Positions 17,466 to 26,920 of a stretch of 58,719 nt of DNA are shown here, one piece after another; the first letter of the stretch is position 1, and the number at the start of each line of letters is the position of its first letter. The notes beneath the pieces are model-generated. The model was not told the DNA's origin and did not search any database. It worked only from the letters and a program-made list of their open reading frames with translations. Made by a program: the position numbers and the translations under genes. The DNA lies in the NCBI RefSeq assembly GCF_002735305.1, contig NZ_PDYG01000056.1, positions 1 through 58,719 on the forward strand, written 5' to 3'. The stretch comes from Agathobacter ruminis (GTDB lineage Bacteria > Bacillota > Clostridia > Lachnospirales > Lachnospiraceae).

Positions 17466-18458
17466 ATGTTTAATTTTGTAGCATTTATCCCTACCGCAGT
17501 GCAGCAGGGAATTCCACTTTTATATGGAAGTACAGGCGAAATCCTGACACAGAAGTCCGGCAACCTGAACCTTGGTATTCCGGGTGTCATGTATGTCGGC
17601 GGTATTTGCGGTGTCATCGGTTCCTTCATTTATGAGAACCATGCCACAGGCGCACTCAATCCGTTCCTGGCCATCATGATTCCTATGGTATGCTCATTGC
17701 TTGGCTCTCTTTTGATGGGACTGCTCTATTGCTTCCTGACGGTAACACTCCGTGCGAACCAAAATGTAACCGGTCTGGCAATGACTACTTTCGGTGTCGG
17801 CTTTGGAAACTTCTTCGGCGGTTCTCTGATCAAGATTTCCAAGCTCGATGTTCCATCCATCACATTGACCAAGACCTCTGCGTTCTTCAGCAAATCATTA
17901 CCATTTGCCGGAAAGCTCGGATGGTTCGGAAAGATTTTTCTTTCCTATGGATTCCTCGCTTATTTGTCAATTGTGATTGCCCTGATTATGGCATTTGTAT
18001 TCAAGCATACCCGCACCGGTCTTCACCTGCGTGCGGTCGGTGAGAACCCTGCGACTGCGGATGCAGCCGGAATCAATGTCACCAAATACAAATATGTGGC
18101 TACCTGCCTCGGCTGTATGATTGCCGGTCTCGGCGGTTTGTATTATGTAATGGATTATGCAAGCGGCGTATGGTCCAATGATGCATTCGGCGATCGCGGA
18201 TGGCTTGCGATTGCACTGGTTATCTTCACTTTGTGGAAACCGGATTTAAGCATCTTTGCTTCCATCCTGTTTGGCGGTTTATATGTACTGTATCTGTATC
18301 TGCCAACCAACATGGCTCATATGGAATATACAGAACTTTACAAAATGATTCCTTATATTATCACACTGCTCGTACTTGTATTTACAAGTGTGAGAAACAA
18401 GCGCGAAAATCAGCCACCTGCCAGTCTTGGCACCAACTATTTCCGCGAAGAACGCTAA
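17466..18458 (+). CDS. Nucleoside ABC transporter permease 2
   Basis: A 330-residue BPD_transp_2 permease with about nine membrane segments. It contains GEILTQKSGNLNLGIPGVMY near residue 25 and the AVGENPATADAAGINV coupling region near 190, as in NupQ/YufQ-type proteins. It lies three bases after the partner permease, behind AGGAGG, and is the last gene of the operon before a strong terminator. Confidence 0.93.
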   Translation: MFNFVAFIPTAVQQGIPLLYGSTGEILTQKSGNLNLGIPGVMYVGGICGVIGSFIYENHATGALNPFLAIMIPMVCSLLGSLLMGLLYCFLTVTLRANQNVTGLAMTTFGVGFGNFFGGSLIKISKLDVPSITLTKTSAFFSKSLPFAGKLGWFGKIFLSYGFLAYLSIVIALIMAFVFKHTRTGLHLRAVGENPATADAAGINVTKYKYVATCLGCMIAGLGGLYYVMDYASGVWSNDAFGDRGWLAIALVIFTLWKPDLSIFASILFGGLYVLYLYLPTNMAHMEYTELYKMIPYIITLLVLVFTSVRNKRENQPPASLGTNYFREER

Positions 18459-18493
18459 AAAAACTCCCATACCAAATGGTATGGGAGTTTTTT
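18457..18493 (+). terminator. Terminator of the nucleoside importer operon
   Basis: AAAAAACTCCCATACC, AAAT, GGTATGGGAGTTTTTT, beginning at the stop codon. Confidence 0.92.
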
Positions 18494-18649
18494 AATAACC
18501 TCGAGGAAAGTATCTGCTCTTTAGTATTCCTCTTAGGAATGGGTAGTATAACTTTTGTCTATTATTTTCCTATTTTTTCTGTTACTTTTGTCATATTCGA
18601 GTATTGAATCTCCTCGCAAAAGGTATTAATATGTCATTTGTGTTTTCTT

Positions 18650-18686
18650 AAACGATTTCGTAAGCCTACTTACTGAATCGTTTTTT
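18650..18686 (+). terminator. Terminator-like hairpin just upstream of the EamA gene
   Basis: AAACGATTTCGTAAG pairs with CTTACTGAATCGTTT and runs into T6. It ends 20 bases before the EamA start codon, with no gene between it and the previous operon's own terminator. It therefore looks like a leader attenuator. The roughly 150 bases before it (18494-18649) hold further short dyads, such as AGTATTCCTC/GAGGAAAGT-type segments. Confidence 0.6.
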
Positions 18687-18706
18687 GCAATAGAAGGATA
18701 CCTAAT

Positions 18707-19618
18707 ATGAAGAAAAATGTCATTTTTCTACTGCTCGCCGATCTCATCTGGGGCGCAGCCTTTGTGGCACAGCGAACCGGCGGAGATGTTGTCGGAGCAT
18801 ACAGTTTCAACAGCATACGCAATATTATGGGATTTCTCGTGCTACTCCCGATATTGCTCATCGGTCGCAGAAGAAAGGCACAGCAGCCTCTCCAAACCGG
18901 GAAAATCATTCTCGGTGGCATCATCTGTGGCACCGCACTTTTCTTTGCAAGCAACTTGCAACAGCTTGGTATCACTATGGGTTCTTCCGTCGGCAAAGCA
19001 GGATTTCTGACAGCCTGCTATATTCTCCTGGTTCCGATTTTTGGATTGGTGCTCGGCAAGAAGACCCATTGGAATGTGCTGATAGGAGTATTCCTTGCCT
19101 TGATCGGCCTCTACTTTTTGTGCATGACAGAGGGTTCGTTCCGGGTACAGACTTCTGACATCTTACTCCTGCTCAGCGCGGTATCCTTTGCGGTACAGAT
19201 TCTGGCCATTGACCATTTTGCACCGCAGGTCGACGCGATTTTTCTTTCCGCACTCGAGTTTCTCGTGTGTGGAATTGAATCGGCGATTCCTATGTTTTTG
19301 TTTGATATCGCACCGGCTCCGCAATCCTGGTTGCATGTTCTAGCCTCATGGGAGGCATGGATTCCGCTTTTGTATGCGGGAATCTGCTCATCGGGAATTG
19401 CATACACGCTGCAGACAGCAGGACAGCGTGGTCTTCATCCGACCGTCGCATCCCTGATTATGAGTCTGGAATCGGTATTTTCGATTCTGTTTGGATGGCT
19501 TTTATTGCACGAACGGTTATCCTCTCGCGAAATCGCCGGATGCATTACCATTTTTGTTGCAGTTACAATTGCGCAACTTGTACCAAGTGAAAAAGACCGG
19601 ATTACAGAACCGGCATAA
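18707..19618 (+). CDS. EamA/DMT superfamily transporter
   Basis: A 303-residue protein with ten predicted membrane segments and the two EamA repeats: LLADLIWGAAFVAQR at the start, SSVGKAGFLTACYILLVPIF in the first half, and GICSSGIAYTLQTAGQRG with ASLIMSLESVFSILFGWLLL in the second. The family exports metabolites or amino acids, or supplies precursors; the substrate is not predictable. A terminator-type hairpin immediately upstream suggests conditional expression. Its 3' end overlaps the convergent gene by 17 bp. Confidence 0.9.
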   Translation: MKKNVIFLLLADLIWGAAFVAQRTGGDVVGAYSFNSIRNIMGFLVLLPILLIGRRRKAQQPLQTGKIILGGIICGTALFFASNLQQLGITMGSSVGKAGFLTACYILLVPIFGLVLGKKTHWNVLIGVFLALIGLYFLCMTEGSFRVQTSDILLLLSAVSFAVQILAIDHFAPQVDAIFLSALEFLVCGIESAIPMFLFDIAPAPQSWLHVLASWEAWIPLLYAGICSSGIAYTLQTAGQRGLHPTVASLIMSLESVFSILFGWLLLHERLSSREIAGCITIFVAVTIAQLVPSEKDRITEPA

Positions 19619-19973
19619 AATCTTCGGAATCAGCGCATACAAAGCCATCGATTCCGTTTGAGATTGCAGATAGAATCTGCATTGCTGCCTCATGACCGGA
19701 TTGTGGGAATGAGACATAAAATAAATGAGTGATATGATGCTCACGCAAAAATGCATTGCTGAAATCATCGCGCAAATCGCATTCGATGGCTTCAATATCC
19801 ATTGAGCATTTTTCACCGATGATTACTTCTAATACGCCGGCTTCAAGCCAGATTTCCACATCGAATTCGTGCGGAATCAGGGATTTGATTTCCGCAACAG
19901 AGAGCTCTGAAGCGGCCATGATGAACCATCCGCTTGTGATGGTGATTGTTTTCTTTTTTGATTTGTTTTTCAT
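19602..19973 (-). CDS. Hypothetical protein
   Basis: A 123-residue acidic protein with a Lys-rich N-terminus (KNKSKKK) and no signal peptide or membrane segment. I do not recognise the family. The body is a plausible alpha/beta fold (FDVEIWLEAGVLEVIIGEK…), ending in FVCADSEDFMPVL. The gene is convergent with the EamA transporter, overlapping it by 17 bp, and divergent from the HD-GYP gene. Codon use matches its neighbours. The ribosome site AAGGGTGG lies nine bases before the ATG. Confidence 0.65.
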   Translation of the reverse strand: MKNKSKKKTITITSGWFIMAASELSVAEIKSLIPHEFDVEIWLEAGVLEVIIGEKCSMDIEAIECDLRDDFSNAFLREHHITHLFYVSFPQSGHEAAMQILSAISNGIDGFVCADSEDFMPVL

Positions 19974-20038
19974 AATTTTGTACCACCCTTTGTAACCCGT
20001 AAATGATATTTTTATTGTAGCATAAAAACTGATTTATC

Positions 20039-20067
20039 GTGCATTATGCACTGACATTTGGTATACT
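20039..20067. promoter_or_regulatory. Dyad and -10 box upstream of the HD-GYP gene
   Basis: A perfect dyad GTGCAT-T-ATGCAC (20039-20051) lies where the -35 box would be for a TATACT -10 element at 20062-20067. This arrangement would suit a repressor operator. It sits in the divergent region shared with the 19973 gene. Confidence 0.4.
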
Positions 20068-20097
20068 TTTTAATGTATTAAGTAATTGGAGTACTAC

Positions 20098-21540
20098 ATG
20101 AGATATTTACGCATTGACCTGGTGTTTCCCGGCATGATGCTGGGCGCCGATGTCCTGGATTCGGAAGGGCGAATCTTAATTTCCGAAAATACAGCATTAA
20201 CAGAACAATATATCGAGCGATTGATATCTCTCGGAATTCCGGCAGTCTATGTTGAAGACAAACTCTCTGCCGGCATCGATTTAAAGCCGCCGATCCCGCC
20301 GGTTCTTCGTTCCGCAGGATTAAGTGCTGTTCGAAACAAAGATATTGACACTTGTCGGCTTATCGCAAAGCAAATTGTAGACGAGATTATTGCAAACGGG
20401 TTCCACAGCCTGGATATGCAGGACCTGCGTACCTTTGATGATTACACATTCGCGCATTCCGTAAATGTAGCAGTTATGGCCTGTGTCATCGGTTTTGGTA
20501 TGGAGATTCACAATGACCAGCTTGTAGATCTGGTATTTGCCGCCCTGTTGCATGATATCGGTAAGCTTGATCTTCCGGCAGAGTTATTAAACAAGCCGGA
20601 TATCCTCACCAAAGAGGAATATGCGCTTGTCAAGACGCATCCAACACTTGCCTATGACATGATTTACGACCGTCTCGACATCTCTTCCAATGTGAAAAAT
20701 GCGGTATTATGCCATCATGAAAATTATGACGGCAGCGGATATCCAAAAGGATTTGCGCAGGATGAAATTCCTTTCCTGGCACGCATTATTCATGTAGCAG
20801 ATGTCTATGATGCCTTAACCAGCGAGCGTCCGTACAAACGCGCCTACTCGCCATATGCGGCCATTGAGATTTTAAAAGGCGGCGCCGGCACAATTTTTGA
20901 CCCGGCAATTGTAGATGCATTTTTGAAATATATCCCAATCTATCCGAAGGGAACCGAAATTCATCTGTCAGACGGCACTGTCGGTATTGTCATCGAGAAT
21001 TCCGAGGAACACAATCATCGTCCGATTATCCGCTGCATGGAAGACTTTGCAGAGATTGATTTGAGTTCTGCAGAATATCAGGATATCATCATCACACAGC
21101 CAAGCGCGCAGGATTATCTGGATTTGATTGAGGAAGAAGAACACCGCAGAGAAATGACCTCACCGCTGACGCGGTATCGCATTATGGTTGTGGATTATAC
21201 CGGAGATTCCTTCCGTGAAATCTCCGAAAAACTTGGTTATCTCTATGAATTCCAGTGGGTCAAGAACGAAAAGCTCGCAGAGGGATATATTCAGCGAGAC
21301 GGAAGACCGGACATGTTGCTGGTCGACATTGACGGACTTGAGATGTCCAAGGAATCCAACCAGCTGTTGGTAAATCTCCACATTCTCGAAGAGATTCCCG
21401 TCATCGTACTCGGCGGATACCGCGACACCACAAGCATTATGCATTTCCGCAGTCTCGGCATTCAGAATTATGTACTCAAGCCGTTTAATATCATTTATTT
21501 ACAATCCGAAATTCGCAATAAATTGCGTATGTTTTCATAA
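20098..21540 (+). CDS. HD-GYP phosphodiesterase with C-terminal receiver-like domain
   Basis: A 480-residue protein. Residues 1-65 resemble the N-terminal DUF3391-like part of HD-GYP proteins. The HD-GYP domain spans about 110-290, with HDIGK at 152-156, HHENYDGSGYP at 206-216 and HVADVYDALTS near 233, all consistent with cyclic-di-GMP hydrolysis. Residues 358-480 look like a receiver domain: MVVDY, an acceptor Asp in LLVDIDG, and LKPF near the end. This order reverses the usual receiver-effector arrangement and one Asp of the acidic pair is missing. I chose the ATG at 20098 because TGGAG precedes it; a TTG four codons upstream is the alternative. Confidence 0.9.
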   Translation: MRYLRIDLVFPGMMLGADVLDSEGRILISENTALTEQYIERLISLGIPAVYVEDKLSAGIDLKPPIPPVLRSAGLSAVRNKDIDTCRLIAKQIVDEIIANGFHSLDMQDLRTFDDYTFAHSVNVAVMACVIGFGMEIHNDQLVDLVFAALLHDIGKLDLPAELLNKPDILTKEEYALVKTHPTLAYDMIYDRLDISSNVKNAVLCHHENYDGSGYPKGFAQDEIPFLARIIHVADVYDALTSERPYKRAYSPYAAIEILKGGAGTIFDPAIVDAFLKYIPIYPKGTEIHLSDGTVGIVIENSEEHNHRPIIRCMEDFAEIDLSSAEYQDIIITQPSAQDYLDLIEEEEHRREMTSPLTRYRIMVVDYTGDSFREISEKLGYLYEFQWVKNEKLAEGYIQRDGRPDMLLVDIDGLEMSKESNQLLVNLHILEEIPVIVLGGYRDTTSIMHFRSLGIQNYVLKPFNIIYLQSEIRNKLRMFS

Positions 21541-21566
21541 AAAAGCCCGGCAGCTGCCGGGCTTTT
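21541..21566. terminator. Bidirectional terminator
   Basis: AAAAAGCCCGGCAG and CTGCCGGGCTTTT form a perfect hairpin between convergent genes, serving both the HD-GYP gene and the lipase operon. Confidence 0.92.
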
Positions 21567-21571
21567 ACTTT

Positions 21572-22621
21572 TTAACCGTTCTTCATTTCTTTTAACAGGG
21601 TCTTCATCAGATTGCGTGTCTGCGGTGAAAGCCTCGGATAGCTGAGCAGAATCTTCAGCGCGTTCCCGAAGCGCAGATTGTTGATGTCATCAATCCTTGT
21701 AATCCCGTTATTTTTCAACACATCAAACATCTCTGTGATGACCATTTCACGCTCCTCAACCGGAACCGATTCGACCAGGGTATTGAATACTTTGGAGGAT
21801 TTTTCGGAGAATTCGCTCGCCGCTTGCCCCCGTGCAATCCCGGTCGCTGTCATTTGCCAATTGTCACATTCATGCTGCGCAAACCCGGTCTCATAACTGC
21901 GAATCATCTGTCTGTCCCCATATGATGCATGATTGAGATTTCCGATCACGCAGTCTTCCGGCACAAAACTTTTCATGCGGCTTTCAAGCTCCCGATATCC
22001 CTCTTCCGTCTCAATTGGATAGGCAAAGCCCGGCGCATCAAACAGATACAATGCTTTGATTTTGCGTCGCAGTTGCGCCGGCAGTCTGCAACTTGCATAT
22101 ACCGCCTGCAAACCACCCTTGGAATGTCCGATGACCGTTACTTTCATAAAAGACCGATTTATGGCAGATTCCAGATAGTCCTTACATTGAAGCAGCCCCG
22201 GCGCATCATAGCGATAGAGATAAATAAAATTCTCTTTCCAGGACAACATCGAGTGATCCGTTCCCGGGAAAGCCACGATACTGTGAAAACGCGACAGCCG
22301 GAATGTAACCGCATAGACGGTTTTCTCCTGTATTTCGTCGATATCGCGCAAATAACGGCCGATTCGCACTTTCCGGTAGCGAATACTGTCTGCCATCTCA
22401 AAGAGGGCTTTTTCGCGCATATGCGCCTGCTGATCCCCCTGTGGATAGTATTTGTCCCTGTATCGCGCAGCGGCCTCCGAAAGCAGCGGCCAGTCTTCAC
22501 AAAGTCCCGTATAATCCAGATACGAAATCATGGAAAAGGCCACATAATCCGCTTCGTTCCAGGCCATCTTTGAAGTTGGAATGTCTTTTCGATACCTCAA
22601 ATAGGTAAGGATATTCTCCAT
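21572..22621 (-). CDS. Mbeg1-like (DUF2974) alpha/beta hydrolase
   Basis: A 349-residue protein with the lipase elbow GHSKGG near residue 164 (nucleophile Ser), an FPGTD oxyanion-type segment near 119, and the Mbeg1-like N-terminus (NEADYVAFSMISYLDY). No signal peptide is evident. It begins directly after the stop of the upstream transglutaminase gene (TAAATG), so it is translationally coupled and part of a three-gene operon. It probably hydrolyses an ester or lipid; the substrate is unknown. Confidence 0.85.
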   Translation of the reverse strand: MENILTYLRYRKDIPTSKMAWNEADYVAFSMISYLDYTGLCEDWPLLSEAAARYRDKYYPQGDQQAHMREKALFEMADSIRYRKVRIGRYLRDIDEIQEKTVYAVTFRLSRFHSIVAFPGTDHSMLSWKENFIYLYRYDAPGLLQCKDYLESAINRSFMKVTVIGHSKGGLQAVYASCRLPAQLRRKIKALYLFDAPGFAYPIETEEGYRELESRMKSFVPEDCVIGNLNHASYGDRQMIRSYETGFAQHECDNWQMTATGIARGQAASEFSEKSSKVFNTLVESVPVEEREMVITEMFDVLKNNGITRIDDINNLRFGNALKILLSYPRLSPQTRNLMKTLLKEMKNG

Positions 22622-24484
22622 TTATTTTTTCACTTTCTTCCAATGCGCATACAATGTAATATTCTTGGTATTGTAGATGCGGCTTGCCTTTGTAATCTTG
22701 CTGCCGCCCTTTTTCTTGGTATACCAGCCGGTAAATTTGTATCCCGTACGCTTCGGTGTCGGAAGCTTGCCATATTTGCCACCGTTTCTATACTTTTTGG
22801 ATTTGGTGGATACTTTTCCCCCGTTTGCATGGAATTTGACTGTATAGACCTTGCCCTTCCATCGTGCATACAGCATCATCGGCTGCTTGGCTGTGATCTT
22901 CGTCTTCGAAGTCACCTTGGTTCCTTTCGACTTCTTGGTATACCAGCCCACAAATGTATAGCCGGTACGCTTCGGAGTTGGAAGCGGACCAAAGGTATAT
23001 CCGGTTGCACCAACCGTGCCCTGCTGTGTCATCTTGCCGCCACAGGCATCAAATCCGATAAAAATGGCAGAGCTGTCTGCCGCCTTTGACTTACTGATTG
23101 TGCTCTCTTCCACAAAGACAATACGGCTGGACTGAATTTCTTTATAAGATGACTCCCACATGCCCTGGAAATATCGATGCCCACCGAACTTTAATGCAAC
23201 AGCGCTACCGTTGTATGTCTTGGTCGGCGTTGCCTTTTTTGCGAAAGCGGTATTGGCAACGGAATAAGTCATTTTCATCTTGGAGAAGTCGACAGGTCCA
23301 TCGTAATTTATCACCGGTTTTTTCATTGCAAAATAATAATTGCCCTTTGAATTCTTTGCGACTTTCACTTGCAATGCCGGCAGACGCAACGCATACTGTT
23401 TCTTTTGCACCGTCTTTGCCAGCGGCACATGGGAAGTATTCAGCCATGACGGATAATTGTCATCCGTATGGCTCTCGTAACTTACAATGTCATCCTGACA
23501 GATTCTTTCGATTTCATCAATGGTCGTATTATAAAACAAGCGCAGAATCAAACCGGAAACATCATCATCCCAGGTTGCATCCACGACATACCATTTGCCG
23601 CCGATATAGACCTCATTCCATACATGATTGCCGCCCTCACTTTCATCAGAAGGCATACAAAACGCATAGCAATTGACAATATCAAAATAGCTGAGCATCG
23701 CCACCATCGCTTTGGTATATCCTGCGCATACCGTCTTGTGTGAAGCGATAATGCTATAAATGCTCTGGTTCATATCCACATAATCGTACGAAACCAGATC
23801 ACACAGATAATCATGGATTTCCATCTCCACAGCAAACTGCTGCTTCACATTGGATGAAGAATAATTCGGAACCGTCTTCTCGATGTCATGCACCCAGCTG
23901 TTCAGGAAATAGCGCAATTTTTCTTTTCCTGCTTTCAGCTTTGCTTTGGTTCCAAAATTATCATAAACCAGCAGCATTGCCACACCGCTGTCTACCGAAA
24001 AAATACTGGTATCCAGGAAAAAATATTGCGGATTTGCATATCCAAACAGGAAAACCACCTGTTCCGCCTGTGCTTCATTGATGGTGTAATAATCAACACG
24101 TTGTGTCATATAATAGACATCACTGCCGTCCTGTGTTTTGATTGGCGCCGTTTTTCCAAGCAGCAGATTCATGCAGACACGGTCAAGTTCCCTCCAGAGC
24201 GCTCTCTGGTTGCTGTTCAAAACCTTTTTGTAATAATAATCTGTTGTAAATTGTTTCCAATAGGCCTGCTCTGTTTTCTGGTCATATCGGGCTTCAAACG
24301 ATTCCTGTTTGTAAGCCTGCGTCACCTTTGGTGCTTTCAGATGCAGGTTGGTTGGAGTTGCCAGACCGGTGTGCAGTTCATGCGCAACCATCGGTTCCCT
24401 CTCTTGTGCCTGCGCCGGAACCACCGGAAATGCAAGCGTTGCGATCAACAGACCACACAATAGTTTTTTCATGATTCTTTTCAT
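22622..24484 (-). CDS. Secreted transglutaminase-like protein with InlB-type repeats
   Basis: A 620-residue protein with a signal peptide (cleavage around residue 26, after AQA) and a transglutaminase-like core. The catalytic triad is visible as Cys253 (TVCAGYTK), His287 (NHVWNEV) and Asp302 (VDATWDD). The C-terminus has two Listeria-Bacteroides (InlB B-type) repeats marked by TGYTFVGWYTKKSKGTKV and YARWK or YAHWK. It has no LPXTG or membrane anchor. It is paralogous to the upstream gene, 16 bp away, and was probably produced by tandem duplication. It likely crosslinks or cleaves proteins at the cell surface (inference). Confidence 0.88.
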   Translation of the reverse strand: MKRIMKKLLCGLLIATLAFPVVPAQAQEREPMVAHELHTGLATPTNLHLKAPKVTQAYKQESFEARYDQKTEQAYWKQFTTDYYYKKVLNSNQRALWRELDRVCMNLLLGKTAPIKTQDGSDVYYMTQRVDYYTINEAQAEQVVFLFGYANPQYFFLDTSIFSVDSGVAMLLVYDNFGTKAKLKAGKEKLRYFLNSWVHDIEKTVPNYSSSNVKQQFAVEMEIHDYLCDLVSYDYVDMNQSIYSIIASHKTVCAGYTKAMVAMLSYFDIVNCYAFCMPSDESEGGNHVWNEVYIGGKWYVVDATWDDDVSGLILRLFYNTTIDEIERICQDDIVSYESHTDDNYPSWLNTSHVPLAKTVQKKQYALRLPALQVKVAKNSKGNYYFAMKKPVINYDGPVDFSKMKMTYSVANTAFAKKATPTKTYNGSAVALKFGGHRYFQGMWESSYKEIQSSRIVFVEESTISKSKAADSSAIFIGFDACGGKMTQQGTVGATGYTFGPLPTPKRTGYTFVGWYTKKSKGTKVTSKTKITAKQPMMLYARWKGKVYTVKFHANGGKVSTKSKKYRNGGKYGKLPTPKRTGYKFTGWYTKKKGGSKITKASRIYNTKNITLYAHWKKVKK

Positions 24485-24500
24485 AATAAACTCCCGTCCT

Positions 24501-26834
24501 TTACTTTTTTATTTTTACGGATTTCTTTGCACTCCATGATCCGTAAATTTTCTTGCCGGTTGAGTCAGTTTTGTATGCGCGCACCTGGAAATAATATGTC
24601 TTTCCTTTTTTCAGACTCTTAAAGGTGCGGCTGAGCGTAGAGGCACTCAATGTCACCGTCTTTGCGCCCTTCATATTGCTGACCGTCGCGTAGCGAATCT
24701 GATATCCTTTTGCCCCGCTCACGGACTTAATGGTCACAACCGCCTTTCTGGTCGCTTTGTTGACAACTTTTGCGATTGTCCCCTTTGCCACGGTCACTTT
24801 CTGCCAATGCGCATACAGCGTCGTCGTTTTTGTAATCTTTACTACAGAGTTTGCTGTAACCTTCGTGCCGCCTGTTTTGGCCGTATACCATCCGAGGAAG
24901 GTGTATCCTGCGCGTGTAGCCTTCGGAAGCGTGCCGTATTTTGCAAGATAGGTAACCGTCTTGGAAGCACTTGACGATTTCCCACCATTGCCATTGAACT
25001 GCAATTTATAAGAATTGACCTTCCAATGTGCATAATAGGTTGCAGCTCCTGTGACAAGTGTGTCGACTGATACCTTGGTTCCTCCGGACTTTGCTGTATA
25101 CCATCCGAGGAAGGTATATCCCGTGCGCGTCGGAGTCGGGAGTTCAGAAAGTGCAGTATCATATTCGCATTGTCTGCTTCGACTTGCTGTTGCAAGTGTA
25201 CCCCCGTTCGGATCAAACGAGATGGTATATTTCACGGTTTTCCACCTTGCGATTAATTCCGTGCAAGGCAGCGATACCGGTGAAGAAGACAAACACTCTG
25301 CAAGGGTTTCATTCAATTCTTCCGGCGTATCATACACATCCTCGGAATTATACATGGAATTTCCCCATGCAACAACTTCATATCCCAGCTCTTGCAGTGT
25401 TGGAATTGTAACCTCCGTGGCAGTCAGCGGAACCTCAATGAATTGATCGCTTTTGCGATGCTCATATCCGCCATTCAAGAAAAATAAGATTGACCCTGTT
25501 CTGTAATAGCGGTCATCGAGACAGACAATTCGACTGTCCCTAGTATTATCCTCACCATCGCACCACATTGCAAAAAGCTTTTGATTTGCAGATAAATCAT
25601 ATGTAAGTTGCGCATTCGAATTCATGATACTCATATCACTTTGCGCAGGCTTTTGTGTCGCGGCACTGTCCTGCCATGCGTAATATGCATCTCCCCTGGT
25701 TTTGATTGTAACCTGAATATGTTCCAGTGTCCCATGCGCCTCAAATTTTGGTGCTGCCAGACGATATTGCACTGCAGTCGACCACTCACCTTCTGCCTCT
25801 GGCACAAGACTTGCCGGCAGGTATTCCGGATATGCATCCTCTGTATGCGTGCTATCGTTAAGCTTTTCATTGGTTGTATTCAAATATGTCCTGTTAATAT
25901 AAGTATCGCCGTTTGAATCGTCCCAGGTAGCATCCAGTACATACCAATTTTCGCCGATTTCCACCTCATTCCAGACATGCCCGCTACTAAAAACCACACA
26001 ATTGGTAATTCCGTAATAACTCAGCAGCGCAGTCATCGATTTCGCATATCCTGCGCATACTCCATAATGGTCAAACAAAACCGAAATCATACTCTGGTTA
26101 TACCACTCATCTGTATAACTATAATCATACGAAATTTCATCACAAACCAGATCATGAATCTCTACTTCTACATCGAATTGTTCCTCAGACGATGCATTTA
26201 ACGCATCATAATCCGGGAAAGTCATTGCGATATCTTCAGTCCACTTTTGGAGCATGGAGGCAAAATGTTCCGTCACCATACTTCTCGTCTGTCCATTGCC
26301 AAATGGTGTATATAAAATAATTGTCATCTGACTCGGAGTATTCGAAAACCAGTTGCTCAGGAAATAATATTGCGGATTGGAATAAGTAAACAACTCAATG
26401 ACCTGCTCTGTTTCCAATTCCGTCAGCTCATTGGCTGTCACCGGTTGCAACAAATAATGCTCATTTCTGCTGTCATATAAAATATAAGCGCTATTTTCGT
26501 TGAGCAGGATATCCATACATTCCACATCAAGCTGATCCCAGGCCTGCTTTTGTGCCTCACTCAGCTGCGTATAATAATAATTGGAAGAGTAGCGCTTCCA
26601 CTGCGTCGCCTGCGCATCCGAGCGGTAGCTGCGCTTCCGATATCCGGACGTCTGCTCGAGATGATCAAAGTCGACATTTACACGCACCGGACCCTGATAG
26701 CCACCTGTTTTTTGTTCTGTTGTATCTTCTGTCTGTTCCTGCTCGCCTGCAAAGAGCTGCATCTGTGGCAGCGCGGTCGCCACCATCGTCATGGCCAGTC
26801 CTAGTGCGAGCAAGCGCTTTTTCAATTTCTTCAT
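24501..26834 (-). CDS. Secreted transglutaminase-like protein with InlB-type repeats and FN3-like tail
   Basis: A 777-residue protein with a signal peptide (about residues 1-30). The transglutaminase-like core carries Cys260 (GVCAGYAK), His286 (GHVWNEV) and Asp301 (LDATWDD). At least two InlB-type repeats follow in residues 545-690 (RTGYTFLGWYTAKSGGTKV and a near copy), then a fibronectin-III-like C-terminal domain (about 690-777, GYQIRYATVSN, YYFQVRAY). It is first in the operon with the 620-residue paralogue and the lipase. A surface or extracellular location is inferred. Confidence 0.88.
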   Translation of the reverse strand: MKKLKKRLLALGLAMTMVATALPQMQLFAGEQEQTEDTTEQKTGGYQGPVRVNVDFDHLEQTSGYRKRSYRSDAQATQWKRYSSNYYYTQLSEAQKQAWDQLDVECMDILLNENSAYILYDSRNEHYLLQPVTANELTELETEQVIELFTYSNPQYYFLSNWFSNTPSQMTIILYTPFGNGQTRSMVTEHFASMLQKWTEDIAMTFPDYDALNASSEEQFDVEVEIHDLVCDEISYDYSYTDEWYNQSMISVLFDHYGVCAGYAKSMTALLSYYGITNCVVFSSGHVWNEVEIGENWYVLDATWDDSNGDTYINRTYLNTTNEKLNDSTHTEDAYPEYLPASLVPEAEGEWSTAVQYRLAAPKFEAHGTLEHIQVTIKTRGDAYYAWQDSAATQKPAQSDMSIMNSNAQLTYDLSANQKLFAMWCDGEDNTRDSRIVCLDDRYYRTGSILFFLNGGYEHRKSDQFIEVPLTATEVTIPTLQELGYEVVAWGNSMYNSEDVYDTPEELNETLAECLSSSPVSLPCTELIARWKTVKYTISFDPNGGTLATASRSRQCEYDTALSELPTPTRTGYTFLGWYTAKSGGTKVSVDTLVTGAATYYAHWKVNSYKLQFNGNGGKSSSASKTVTYLAKYGTLPKATRAGYTFLGWYTAKTGGTKVTANSVVKITKTTTLYAHWQKVTVAKGTIAKVVNKATRKAVVTIKSVSGAKGYQIRYATVSNMKGAKTVTLSASTLSRTFKSLKKGKTYYFQVRAYKTDSTGKKIYGSWSAKKSVKIKK

Positions 26835-26920
26835 CTATTTTCCATCCTATTCTGACGATTCATCAAAGTGTCTCATATCTTATTTTACAATGAGAGCCCT
26901 TCAGATGCAATCACTCATAT

